From Stentor roeselii (Eukaryota > Ciliophora > Heterotrichea > Heterotrichida > Stentoridae), in the NCBI GenBank assembly GCA_006503475.1, contig RSEH01000303.1, positions 1-51,790 on the forward strand: a stretch of 51,790 bases of DNA. The letters run 5' to 3'. The position numbers and the translations under genes are program-made. Positions within the stretch are counted from its first letter, which is position 1; each line of letters starts with the position of its first letter. The notes beneath the pieces were generated by a model, which was given only the letters and a program-made list of their open reading frames with translations, was not told where the DNA came from and did no database searches. Shown here one piece after another: positions 35,435 through 44,472 of the stretch.

Positions 35435-36856
35435 ATGAACTCACGATACTCAGAACTGCTGAATTCCCAATGTAACCTGACTGACTTATACCGAAACCAG
35501 CTCCAAGTGACTTCATCTGAGTTGAAAAAAGCTAGAAATACGATTCAGAATTTAAGAGCTTTGCTTGTTTCTTTTACTTCTGACTTTCAAATCAAGTCAG
35601 CAGAATTTCAACCTTTTTTAGACTTTATTCATCAGAACTGTGAAGATGATAAAAGACTGGCGGATTTGGAAGATACTTTTAAAAGAAGTCTTACGAATTT
35701 GTATACTTCTTGTCCTTATAACCTCAGCATCTTTCAGATTCCTAGTGATCTCATTTTTATGGTTATGGAGTTCTTGGGGGTTAGAGAATTGACTGTTTTT
35801 TCGTATACTTGTAAAGAAATTTACTCGATGTGTCAGGCGCAAAAATTGTGGAAGAATTTAGGATTGTCGAGGTGGAAAGAAGATAACTTTGATAGAAGAA
35901 GGTTTTTGAAGAGGTATTCACAAGAAATGATGTGGTTTCATACAAGACCAGCAGTATCCACGTTAATCGGTCACCACGGAAGTGTGACCTGTCTTGACTT
36001 CTTAGAAGGATCTCAAGTATTCGTAAGTGGTTCCGACGACTGTTCCCTATCCTTATGGGAGGTAAAAACGATAAACCCAGATAAAGGAATGTTAAAGCAG
36101 CACCACATTCAAACTCGTCCAATAAACAAAAAAATCTGTTTCTACGGTCACGGAGGTCCAGTATGGACCTGTTGTTTTTCTCCCAGTAACACCCTGATCT
36201 CAGGTTCCCACGACAAGACCTTAAAAGTCTGGAACATGAGCACCGGTCAATGTCAATTCACAATGCGAGGTCACAACGGTTGGATAAGTTCAATCGACAG
36301 TACAAGTTCGCTCATAATCTCATCAGCATGGGACTCAACAGTAAAATTCTGGAACATAGAAACTAAGAACCAAGTCCAAAACCTTCACTTTGAAGACATC
36401 GTTTATTGTTTAAAAGCTAAAAATCAAACCCTTGCCCTAGGGACCAAGTCTCATAGTCTTGAAGTCTGGGATATTCTTAGAACTTCTCAGGTACTCAACT
36501 GTGTAGGGCACTTAAAAGCTGTTAATGCTTTGAAAATGACGGAAAATTTAATTGTTTCTGGAAGTTCTGATTCACTTGTTAAGGTTTGGGATGTTCGGAC
36601 TGGTGAATGTGTTGGGAACCTTCCTGGACATAGTAATAAAGTTGTTTGTGTTGACTTTGAAGAAGGTCCGATGAGGGTTGTTTCTGGAGGTTATGATAAA
36701 AGTATTCGGGTTTGGGATTTAAGAAACTTTTGCACTGCTCGAAGTGTTTTAAGAGGTCATAGTGAACCTGTCTTTTGTGTTCGGTTTGATCAGACGAAAC
36801 TGGTTTCGGGGTCGATGGACCAATGCATTAAAATATGGAACTTTGAAAGTAGTTGA
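35435..36856 (+). CDS. F-box/WD40-repeat protein (Cdc4/FBXW7-like)
   Basis: The ATG at 35435 gives 473 residues; a longer frame from 35414 would start inside the tRNA and is rejected. An N-terminal helix (about 20-90) leads to an F-box near 105-150 (IPSDLIFMVMEFLGVRELTV, then CKEIYSMCQAQKLWKNLGLSRW). Seven WD40 blades follow (about 175-473), with motifs LSLWEV, LKVWNM, VKFWNI, LEVWDI, VKVWDV, IRVWDL and IKIWNF and repeated SGSxD turns. F-box proteins of this plan are substrate receptors of SCF ubiquitin ligases; the propeller reads phosphorylated degrons. The target is unknown. Its promoter must overlap the tRNA gene or lie beyond it. It ends in TGA, 15 nt from the convergent stop at 36872. 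Confidence 0.93.
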   Translation: MNSRYSELLNSQCNLTDLYRNQLQVTSSELKKARNTIQNLRALLVSFTSDFQIKSAEFQPFLDFIHQNCEDDKRLADLEDTFKRSLTNLYTSCPYNLSIFQIPSDLIFMVMEFLGVRELTVFSYTCKEIYSMCQAQKLWKNLGLSRWKEDNFDRRRFLKRYSQEMMWFHTRPAVSTLIGHHGSVTCLDFLEGSQVFVSGSDDCSLSLWEVKTINPDKGMLKQHHIQTRPINKKICFYGHGGPVWTCCFSPSNTLISGSHDKTLKVWNMSTGQCQFTMRGHNGWISSIDSTSSLIISSAWDSTVKFWNIETKNQVQNLHFEDIVYCLKAKNQTLALGTKSHSLEVWDILRTSQVLNCVGHLKAVNALKMTENLIVSGSSDSLVKVWDVRTGECVGNLPGHSNKVVCVDFEEGPMRVVSGGYDKSIRVWDLRNFCTARSVLRGHSEPVFCVRFDQTKLVSGSMDQCIKIWNFESS

Positions 36857-36871
36857 TGTAATATGGATTAA

Positions 36872-37756
36872 TTAAAATACTTCACAGCCACCTGCACATC
36901 GGGCACTTACACCTTTTTCTTCTACTTTGAAACTTTTCTCTTCTATTCGACCTTCTAAAGCTTTCAACTTATTTTTCAGTTCAAGGTTTTCCTTTAGTCG
37001 CTCGAAGGTGATTTCTTCACTTTGGATAAGACGCATGTTTAGTTCTTTCACGCTCTTTGTTAACTCAGCAAGAAGATCTTGCTGCATGTCGTGAAAAGCG
37101 AAAGAATGATAAGAAAGACTTGAATTTCCGCTATTTTTTTTCATTGCTCTTCCCAAGTCTTCTCTTCTGTTTTTTTCTCTGTCGAACTTTTCAGTTTCTT
37201 CTGAAGTGATTTTGACTTGATCGGAGAAATCTTGAAACTTTTGATGATCTTTTTTGAAAGGATCTTCATCAATTTTATAATTTTTTGATGGATTTTGAGT
37301 GAAATTCAGTGGCTTTGGTGAAATATGACCTTTTTCTTTGTTTTTCTCTGAAATTTGAGTTTTTCTACGGTCTTGGCTTCTTTCTGGTGCCTGTATTGTT
37401 GACGAAAAGGGAAGATCTGGAGTTACTGATGGTGAATTGATAGTTGTTTTGCTTCTTGTTGGTTTTCTTTTAATTAATGTTGAAGACGGTTGAGGGGAAG
37501 TGCTTGGATTGGCTTTGGAAGGGTTTTTACTTGAAGAAATCGCTGATTTGTTTAAACGTGACTGGTCTTCAGTGGTTTTTAAAGGTTTTGATGAGTTTGG
37601 CGTTTGTGGTTGCGACGGTGATGATAAGGGAGAATTGTTTTCGAAAGCTTTTTGAGACCTTTTTTCATGTTCTGTCTGACTTTTCAGACGTTTCACTTGA
37701 GTTAAACTCAGATGTTTCTGGAAGGTTGGTTTGGTTTCTTTGGAAGTTGAGGTCAT
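36872..37756 (-). CDS. Ser/Pro-rich protein with C-terminal coiled coil
   Basis: This 294-residue protein has a long low-complexity N-terminal part (about 1-170) rich in Ser, Pro, Lys and Thr (SPSQPQTPNSSKPLKT, STSPQPSSTL) with many SP/TP sites. A C-terminal helix and coiled coil follow (about 220-285: LAELTKSVKELNMRLIQSEE). It ends in CAGGCEVF. There is no signal peptide or known domain. The SP/TP density suggests regulation by proline-directed kinases and disordered-tail behaviour typical of cytoskeletal adaptors; this is inference. It converges with the F-box/WD40 gene (15 nt between stops). Confidence 0.75.
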   Translation of the reverse strand: MTSTSKETKPTFQKHLSLTQVKRLKSQTEHEKRSQKAFENNSPLSSPSQPQTPNSSKPLKTTEDQSRLNKSAISSSKNPSKANPSTSPQPSSTLIKRKPTRSKTTINSPSVTPDLPFSSTIQAPERSQDRRKTQISEKNKEKGHISPKPLNFTQNPSKNYKIDEDPFKKDHQKFQDFSDQVKITSEETEKFDREKNRREDLGRAMKKNSGNSSLSYHSFAFHDMQQDLLAELTKSVKELNMRLIQSEEITFERLKENLELKNKLKALEGRIEEKSFKVEEKGVSARCAGGCEVF

Positions 37757-38367
37757 TTTTTGTTATGTTATTCGAATCAATGGGTGAAGAATAAGGAATT
37801 TGATTAGTTAACTATGAACTTTACCATGGTTTTAGTTTAGCATCGAAACCGCAATTAAAGATTGGGGAATGATGAGGGAAGAAGAATTAGAGATGGCTTT
37901 GATTAGCTTTTGGGATTGGCTTTTTTATTTGAATGATTTTTTATCAATTTAATAAAGTTTATGAATTTTAAACTTTTATTAAATTGACAAGGTTATAGAG
38001 TAGCGTGTTTTTATTGTATTTAAAAGTGAGAAGGAATTTTGGAAAAGATTATTAACTGGGTAGTCATCAAACTGAAATGGTTTAAAAATCTAGAATGTAC
38101 TGAGAATATATAGTTTTAATCTTATGAACTTTTGAGGAAATTTCATTATCGAGCTAATATTTAGTTTCTGTATTTAGAAATATTTTATTGTACTACAATT
38201 AAAATATCAGAGAATAAAAATTGCATAAATCGATTTATACTCTGCCAAATCGAGAAGAAAGGTTATTCTTTTGAAAAAGAAGTCCTCTTAATGTTTCATT
38301 CTCGAATGCAGGAATAAATTAATACATCCCGAACTACTAAACTATTCTAAATGGTAGATAATGTAAG
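37757..38367. other. Intergenic region with long hairpin
   Basis: This AT-rich gap lies between two minus-strand genes. It contains the near-perfect inverted repeat at 37944-37987 (listed separately). A 27-codon frame at 37869-37952 (starting MMREEELEMALISF) overlaps the hairpin's left arm and is too short to call. The rest shows nothing recognisable. Confidence 0.5.
37944..37987. repeat. Long inverted repeat (18/19-nt arms)
   Basis: The left arm TCAATTTAATAAAGTTTA (37944-37961) is the reverse complement of the right arm at 37969-37987, apart from one extra T in the right arm. The loop is 7 nt (TGAATTT). It would form a long AT-rich hairpin about 190 nt upstream of the minus-strand gene that starts at 37756. 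It could be a small miniature-transposon remnant or an RNA structure; no target-site duplication is evident. Confidence 0.7.
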
Positions 38368-39228
38368 TTAAAAAATATAGCATTTCGTGCAACATGCTGA
38401 ATGATTATAAGAATTCCGAAATGACTCTCTTGGTTCCAGCTCTCCTTCAATAATAGTCCATTCATCATTCTCTTCTTTAATAAACTTCTCAAATTTTTTC
38501 ATATCCCTATTTTCCCTTCTAATATCTGAGTTGAGATCCTGGATGACTTTCGAAAGTTTCAAAAAAACTTTCGATTTACTTTCATTAACCCGATTTCTAC
38601 ATGTCATCATCGAAACCTTGCAAGAATCACTTTCAAATCCTTCATCAAATTCACTATCAGAGATAAGACTTGAATCCAGGTAATTTTCTTTAATTTCTTT
38701 GTTTTTTCCTATTTGAGAATTTTCTCCAAAGTCCTTCAAGATGAATCCAGGTCGATCTTCGTCTTGTTCTTGAGTGTCAGTATCCAAAACCTCATCTTTT
38801 TTGGTAAAATCAGTTTTTTCAGCTTCAAAAGAAGAGTTATTGAAAACCGAACTAGGAATTTCAAAGTTATTTTCATTTACTGCTTCGAGATTTGCAACTA
38901 AAGTATGAACTCTTCCGCCTTTTCTTTGATATGATGAAGATGAACTTTGGGTACTGTTGAAAGATGTCTTTTGTCTTTGAAGTTTTGAAAGGATTGGAGT
39001 TTGGCTTTGTTTCAGTGATTTTTTTTTGGATTGTGTGTCAGTCCTTCGAAAAGTGCTTGAATAATCGTTTTTAAGGTTTTCAGGTAGACCTAATAACATG
39101 AGTTGGTTGTAGTCAGCTTCTAGCCAAATGCAGCTTCTTGAGAAACTCGCATCTTTGGAGTTTGAAATTTGAGAATTTTTGATTGATTTGGTATTTGTGT
39201 CGTTTATCATTTTTGAATTACCTTCCAT
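38368..39228 (-). CDS. Acidic Ser-rich protein ending in a CaaX-like motif
   Basis: This 286-residue, mostly disordered acidic protein is rich in Ser, Asp, Glu and Asn (DTDTQEQDEDRPG, SDSEFDEGFESDSCK), with a basic helical patch near 215-265 (KVFLKLSKVIQDLNSDIRRE). The C-terminus reads SACCTKCYIF and then TAA. CYIF fits a CaaX box; the final Phe favours geranylgeranylation. Upstream cysteines could be palmitoylated. The chain would then be tethered to a membrane by its tail. It has no signal peptide or known domain. It is the last gene of the minus-strand series that begins at 44472, lying 42 nt downstream of the previous stop. Confidence 0.78.
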   Translation of the reverse strand: MEGNSKMINDTNTKSIKNSQISNSKDASFSRSCIWLEADYNQLMLLGLPENLKNDYSSTFRRTDTQSKKKSLKQSQTPILSKLQRQKTSFNSTQSSSSSYQRKGGRVHTLVANLEAVNENNFEIPSSVFNNSSFEAEKTDFTKKDEVLDTDTQEQDEDRPGFILKDFGENSQIGKNKEIKENYLDSSLISDSEFDEGFESDSCKVSMMTCRNRVNESKSKVFLKLSKVIQDLNSDIRRENRDMKKFEKFIKEENDEWTIIEGELEPRESFRNSYNHSACCTKCYIF

Positions 39229-39270
39229 TTATTATAAGCAATAATCACCATTTATCCCTTTTTGAATTAG

Positions 39271-40377
39271 TTACTTTTTTTTAAACCCTGAACCCATACA
39301 TTCAGCAACAGAACTCGATGCATCTTTTTTCTTATAAGGAACAACGAACTCTCGGAATCTATCCTTCGGAGAATTGACCCGAAGACTTGGACTTTTGGAC
39401 TTACTGAAATTTCTGCTTTGCCTCAAGTCATCATAATTTTCTTCATTTCCAAGACTCATCTCATTCCTTTGATCATCATCGTTAATTTCACTCTGATTTT
39501 TCATTCCACTACGAATCGACTTATAACTTCTGGACTGTCGAGGTGCGAAAGTCGCTCCATTCGATTCACTTTGGGAGAATTTTCTATGAAAAGAAGGACT
39601 TCTAGGATCAGGTAATTTTTTAGGACTTTCAATAGTTTCAAGTAGTTTCTTATCAAGTTTTTCTACTTTAGCTTTAGAAATTTCAGTACTTTCCTTAAGT
39701 CCAGAGAGATTTTTGTTGTAGTTTTGAGAGTCATCTACTTGATTCGAGTACAAAGAATTCAAACTATGCTCTTGAGGCGAGATTTCATCATCACAAAATT
39801 CGAAGTTTCCGATGATATCCAAGAGAAATTTCAGCAAATAATGAAAACTTGAGCTGAAATTCGCGTTTTCGACTAAAGTTCTGAATCTTTTCTTGCATTG
39901 GACTCGTTCTTTGAACATCCTGTAGAGTACTGGGTAGCGTTTTAAAGAATTGACAAGGACATCTAATAGTTCCAGGTTTTCAGAGAAGGTTGAAAAGTGA
40001 TTTGATTTGAATTGAGTATGAGAAATCTCGTAGTTCAGTTCTTGTCTTGCATCTTCAATTGCTTTTAACGTTTTTATTTGAGATTTGAAGGACTTTTGAG
40101 AGTCTTTCAGCTTTTCATGAAGTCGAAAGATTTCCTTTTCTCGGTCTTTTAAAAGTTTTCGGTACTTTAAAAGCTCACTTTGAAGAGAATCGTTGGAATC
40201 ACGGAGAGATTCTAAATGTGAATGATTCCGAAGTAAATCTCTTTTACTGACTGAGTCTTCTTTGAGGAGCTCATAAGAAATTTTGTACTCGTCTCGTTCT
40301 TTTTTTAAGGTTTGAATGGTTTGAGCTGCTTTTGTTAAGTCTTTTTTCATGAGTTCAAATCGGTTCTGGTCAATCAT
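39271..40377 (-). CDS. Coiled-coil protein, unknown function
   Basis: This 368-residue protein has an N-terminal coiled coil (about 5-125: KKDLTKAAQTIQTLKKERDE, KYRKLLKDREKEIFRLHEKL). A compact helical block follows (about 130-200, including LELLDVLVNSLKRYP and HYLLKFLLDIIGNFEF), then a Ser/Arg-rich disordered tail (PDPRSPSFHRKFSQSES, SKSPSLRVNSPKDRF). No enzyme motif, signal peptide or membrane span is seen. It starts 54 nt after the stop of the upstream minus-strand gene and ends 42 nt before the next start. A structural role is likely; the family is not recognised. Confidence 0.78.
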   Translation of the reverse strand: MIDQNRFELMKKDLTKAAQTIQTLKKERDEYKISYELLKEDSVSKRDLLRNHSHLESLRDSNDSLQSELLKYRKLLKDREKEIFRLHEKLKDSQKSFKSQIKTLKAIEDARQELNYEISHTQFKSNHFSTFSENLELLDVLVNSLKRYPVLYRMFKERVQCKKRFRTLVENANFSSSFHYLLKFLLDIIGNFEFCDDEISPQEHSLNSLYSNQVDDSQNYNKNLSGLKESTEISKAKVEKLDKKLLETIESPKKLPDPRSPSFHRKFSQSESNGATFAPRQSRSYKSIRSGMKNQSEINDDDQRNEMSLGNEENYDDLRQSRNFSKSKSPSLRVNSPKDRFREFVVPYKKKDASSSVAECMGSGFKKK

Positions 40378-40431
40378 AATTACTAATTATTTGAATATAC
40401 CCAATGCTACTCAAAACTTGTCTTGAAATTA

Positions 40432-40950
40432 TTATTTGTATAAAAAACTTGCATCAAATCTTTTAAGCGACTTGATTTTTTCCTCGAGTTTTTCAGAATT
40501 CTTGATAAAAGCCTTGCATTTATTGCAAAGTCCCTGATTTTTTTCCATGTCTCTTATTTTTCCATCGTAAAACTTTTTCATTTCTTCATATCTCCTTCTC
40601 CAAATATCTTCAATCGCGTTTCTTTCATTTAAAATTTTCTGTTCAATATCATCATCGAAACAAGTAAAAGTGTCCTGTTGAAGACTCATCATTCTCTGAT
40701 GATAATTTTTAAACATTTCCTTTTGAACGATTTTTTGACTTTTTTTGTCTTCTTCGTGTTTAGCGATGAGTGTTCTGGCTTTGGCAAGTTTATATTCAAG
40801 ACTCATGATTTTTTTTTCTAGTTTTGAGACTTTTTCAGATGAATAAGGCGAGGAGGTCCTTGTGATGCGTCTTGAATTTGAAGAGCTGAATGGAAAATTC
40901 GACTTTTTCCTTGAGATGCGTCTTGCACTTTTTTTATTGTCAATGTTCAT
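40432..40950 (-). CDS. Small basic coiled-coil protein
   Basis: This 172-residue protein has a very basic N-terminus (NIDNKKSARRISRKKSNF) followed by coiled coil (about 40-125: YSSEKVSKLEKKIMSLEYKL and more). A CxxC (LCNKCKAF) lies near residue 142, and a final helix ends the chain. The CxxC could bind zinc or form a disulfide. Its start codon lies only 6 nt (40951-40956) after the stop of the PH-Clu-TPR gene on the same strand, so it may share that gene's transcript or use a promoter inside it. No family is recognised. Confidence 0.75.
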   Translation of the reverse strand: MNIDNKKSARRISRKKSNFPFSSSNSRRITRTSSPYSSEKVSKLEKKIMSLEYKLAKARTLIAKHEEDKKSQKIVQKEMFKNYHQRMMSLQQDTFTCFDDDIEQKILNERNAIEDIWRRRYEEMKKFYDGKIRDMEKNQGLCNKCKAFIKNSEKLEEKIKSLKRFDASFLYK

Positions 40951-40956
40951 AAATTA

Positions 40957-43900
40957 TTAAGTTAAAAAAATGAACCTCAAGGTTTCTTTGCTTTTTGTTA
41001 CTTGAGAAGAATGATCTGATGACTTTTGCATCCAGTTCAAGTGAAATGAAATAAAAGATGAAAGACTCTCGAATGACTGGATTTCTGCTGAGAGAGAGGA
41101 AAAGGAGAGGCTTGGAGAAGGTTTTGAATAAAAGTCTTCGAGAATTCGGGTTTTTTGGCTTGGTTTTAATTTTTCTAGATGGACAGAGAGTGAGTTTTTT
41201 AAACAATGCTTTAGAAGCTCTTCGTTGTTCACTGGAAGTCCTGCTGAGGTCATTTGAAATGAACTTGAAAAAACTTGATCACAAAAAAAGACGATTTTTT
41301 CACTTTTATTTGTTTTTAATGATGCTTTGACTCCTAATAGAGAAGCAGAGTATAACTTTTGAAGAATATCTTTTGAATCATCTTCAGGAATTCCTACTTT
41401 TGTTGCTTTTTTGAATCCGATGCAAACTTTTCTAGCTATTTCTAGAGTTCTATCGAAATATCCGAGTTTTTCTGCACTTTCTGCGAGTAATAATTCAGAG
41501 GAAAGGGTCAATAAATGAGAATTTCCGAATTCTGATGAAAAGATTAGGTAAGACTTTTCGTTGTATTCAAGATTTTTTTCGTAATCTCCCTCGAAACTAG
41601 AAACTTTTCCTAAGGCGAGGTAGATCTGGGCAGTCTGACGGTGATTGGGTCCTAGAATCTTTAAGGAACTTGCCAGAGCAACTTTCAAGAACTTATCAGC
41701 TGATTGAAAATCTTTAAGACTCATATAAATCTCTCCTAAAAACACATGAATTTTTATATGCAGCGGATGAAAAGCGCCATAATGAAAATTCAAAGCCGCA
41801 AGAGCCGCATTAAAGCAATCTAAAGCTTCAATCTGTAAACCCTTCTTCAAAAAAGCCTTAACAAGAACACACCAAGTCCTAACACTAGTTACCGAAAAAG
41901 GATGTATCTGAATAAGCGCTTCTTTCGCTTTCTTAGTCGCATTATCAATATCACCAGTTTCAACTAAAACCTCAGCAATTTCCGTTAAAACTCTAAAATC
42001 TCCAAGTTCATTCTCACGATCAACAACGACACTAATTCTCATTTTCAATTCACAAGCCTGCAAAGCAAGTGCAAATTTTTTCTGATTTAAACAAGTTCCA
42101 CTTTTATTTGCTAAAATTTTATACTCAACATTATTCATCTCAAAACTGTTACATTTAGCTTCAATCATTTTAATCATTTCAAGATTGAAAGGTTTTTCTT
42201 TTGTGAAGTCAAGATTTGCTTGAAAGTCGACAGAAATATTGCAATGAAAGCAGATAGAAAAGATAAGAGCATTTAAATTAATGAGTTTTTTTTGAATTTT
42301 TTCAACGTCGACTCCGTATTTAGAAGTTGCTGTTGGGATCACTACTCGTGTCCAGAAAAAGTCACTTTCAGGGCGATTTCCAAAGACAAGATTGAAGAAA
42401 TCGGCGACTTTTTGATACATGAAGGAGTCTAAGGTAAAGGTGTTAAAAGGCAGATAATCTTCAAAAAGACCTTCAGGGTCTTCGAACGCGACGGAAGTCG
42501 TAGTTTTTCGATGAAGTCTTTTTTTTATGCTAGGTGTGAAAACTGTATGAATACTTTTCCGTGAAAGCTTTTGCATGTCTTCTGCTATTAAAGGCGACTG
42601 CATGTAACTCATAGTCCTCGCACTTAAATCTCCCTGTTCATGAACTTTTGAATAGTCCAAGTTGAATTCAGACAATAGCTGAAACAAAAGAACTTTACAA
42701 CTTCTTGCAAGACATTCAATAAAAATCATTTGTTTTACATGAGTCAATCGACTTTTCTCTGCAACTTTTCCCATGTACCTCATATTTACCCCTTTTAAAT
42801 GAAAAGCTTCAGTTAAAGACCTGGAGTCAATCACAAACAAATCAAGTGAATCCAGGTCCTTCACCAGTAAATCAATTTGAAAAGTCCTTAAAAATTGTCC
42901 AGCTTTTAAAAGTTTTTCATTCTCAGCTGAAGAACTCACATGTTTATTAATAAAACCGTCTGAACTGAGCCTTTCTGGATAAATCGAAAGGAATTCAGGT
43001 CGAAGTCTTTTCGAAAAGTCAACAATTGCAGAATTTTCCAAGTCAACAGGCAACAAGTACCCAGTTTGAGTCATATAAACATTTTCCTCAGTTCTTACTT
43101 TTTCATCCATTCCAATATTTTCATTAACGAAATTCTCAAGTTCTGCATATCCGAAAGTCCTGTGAAACTCCAGAAATGCACTTAAATGGACGTAACAAGG
43201 CCCAACTCTTGAGTTCCATTCAAAAAAATGTTCTTTAAGTCTGGTTTTTAAAGCTAACTCTTTCAACCAACTGTAAAAATTTTGCTCTACTAAAAAAACA
43301 CCGTCACTTTTCGGCCCATGGACTAAACTTCGATCTCCTTCTAAAGGTGTCATCGCAACAGCCAAGATACGAAAGCCCCTGAAGTCAACAAGGCACATTG
43401 GAGGTAAACGAAAAGGAAGAGTTGGAATCGATTTTGCTAAAGTATAAAGATTGTCAAAAAGCCAGTTATTTGCTCGAAATTCATGACCAAAAAGTTGCCA
43501 ATCAGGTGTTCTGGAGTTTCTGGGTGTTAACTTGAAACAGATATTTTGGTATTGGTAAATTTGGTAACTTTCTGACTCTTCTAATGGGAAAAATTGTCTT
43601 TCATGGTCGGGGAGTGTTAACTCGTTGATGATCAGTCTGGAAACTTCAGTCACTTTTCGCTTGAATGAACCGAGATGTTTAAAAAAACGGATGCCACTTA
43701 TCATGCTTTGCTCGTAAGTCTCAGATCTCACTGTCTGTCCCCAGAGGACTTGAAACTGGTAGTCCCATGAAAATTTCAACAACTTTTCATATCTTTTTCT
43801 CTTCTGAGCCTCGATTTCTTCAAGTTTTTTCTTTTCTTGTTCATCTTGAAGTCTTTTTCTTTCATTTTCAACTTCATTTTTACGCTTCTGCTCTTCAATC

Positions 43901-44472
43901 ATCTGTTCTTTCAGTCTTTGCTTTCTTTTTTCCAGTTCATTCATTTTTTTAAAAGCTTCTTCTCGCATTTTTCTTTTATTCATCTCGTCAATGATTTTAT
44001 TTTCCAGAGCTTTTTGAGCTTTCATCGCGTTTTCAGTTTTTGAACAGTCGAAATTTTTCTCGATTTCAAGAGCTTTGAGCCAATTATCACAAAGGATTTG
44101 GGAATGAGTGGCGAAGACCCAAAAAATCCGTTTTCCTTTCCTTGATGGAGAAAGAAAAGAAATTTCGAATAAGAAGCTGTGAGTTTTTTTAGTGAAAATG
44201 TTGGAATCGATTTGTTGAAACTTGCATAAACGAGCTGAGATTTGACCTTTTGGGTCTGTTGAAACTTGGGTCTTTATACTGACAAGGTTTAGGGAATGAG
44301 GCGGGTCTCGGTAGTAACTTATTGTGCCTTCTTTTACGATTAGGTAACGACGGTTGAAGCAACATCCTCCTTTGGAAAGTTTGAAAACGTTACCTTCGCA
44401 GCCTGAAACTAGATAAGGGTTACAGTTTATCGAAGAGGCTAGACTTGAGGCTTGTTCTAGGTCATCAATCAT
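40957..44472 (-). CDS. PH-Clu-TPR protein (CLUH/TIF31-related)
   Basis: This 1171-residue protein starts with a PH-like domain (about 20-135: GNVFKLSKGGCCFNRRYLIV to the Trp in LCDNWLKALEIEK). A charged coiled coil follows (about 145-230). The Clu-like region (about 290-640) includes DWQLFGHEFRANNWLFDN, RLPPMCLVDFRGFRILAVAM and VHGPKSDGVF. TPR-like helices lie in the C-terminal third (about 830-1050: LNQKKFALALQACELKMRIS, YGAFHPLHIKIHVFLGEIYM, LGPNHRQTAQIYLALGKVSS). Clu proteins bind mRNAs for mitochondrial proteins and keep mitochondria dispersed. A PH domain in front is not part of the animal, fungal or plant plan as I know it and would add phosphoinositide or membrane targeting. It is the first gene of a tight minus-strand series. 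Confidence 0.87.
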   Translation of the reverse strand: MIDDLEQASSLASSINCNPYLVSGCEGNVFKLSKGGCCFNRRYLIVKEGTISYYRDPPHSLNLVSIKTQVSTDPKGQISARLCKFQQIDSNIFTKKTHSFLFEISFLSPSRKGKRIFWVFATHSQILCDNWLKALEIEKNFDCSKTENAMKAQKALENKIIDEMNKRKMREEAFKKMNELEKRKQRLKEQMIEEQKRKNEVENERKRLQDEQEKKKLEEIEAQKRKRYEKLLKFSWDYQFQVLWGQTVRSETYEQSMISGIRFFKHLGSFKRKVTEVSRLIINELTLPDHERQFFPLEESESYQIYQYQNICFKLTPRNSRTPDWQLFGHEFRANNWLFDNLYTLAKSIPTLPFRLPPMCLVDFRGFRILAVAMTPLEGDRSLVHGPKSDGVFLVEQNFYSWLKELALKTRLKEHFFEWNSRVGPCYVHLSAFLEFHRTFGYAELENFVNENIGMDEKVRTEENVYMTQTGYLLPVDLENSAIVDFSKRLRPEFLSIYPERLSSDGFINKHVSSSAENEKLLKAGQFLRTFQIDLLVKDLDSLDLFVIDSRSLTEAFHLKGVNMRYMGKVAEKSRLTHVKQMIFIECLARSCKVLLFQLLSEFNLDYSKVHEQGDLSARTMSYMQSPLIAEDMQKLSRKSIHTVFTPSIKKRLHRKTTTSVAFEDPEGLFEDYLPFNTFTLDSFMYQKVADFFNLVFGNRPESDFFWTRVVIPTATSKYGVDVEKIQKKLINLNALIFSICFHCNISVDFQANLDFTKEKPFNLEMIKMIEAKCNSFEMNNVEYKILANKSGTCLNQKKFALALQACELKMRISVVVDRENELGDFRVLTEIAEVLVETGDIDNATKKAKEALIQIHPFSVTSVRTWCVLVKAFLKKGLQIEALDCFNAALAALNFHYGAFHPLHIKIHVFLGEIYMSLKDFQSADKFLKVALASSLKILGPNHRQTAQIYLALGKVSSFEGDYEKNLEYNEKSYLIFSSEFGNSHLLTLSSELLLAESAEKLGYFDRTLEIARKVCIGFKKATKVGIPEDDSKDILQKLYSASLLGVKASLKTNKSEKIVFFCDQVFSSSFQMTSAGLPVNNEELLKHCLKNSLSVHLEKLKPSQKTRILEDFYSKPSPSLSFSSLSAEIQSFESLSSFISFHLNWMQKSSDHSSQVTKSKETLRFIFLT

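Noticed and set aside
37869-37952. 27-codon ORF (starting MMREEELEMALISF)
   Set aside because: It is very short, its 3' end lies in the hairpin arm, and no supporting signal is present.
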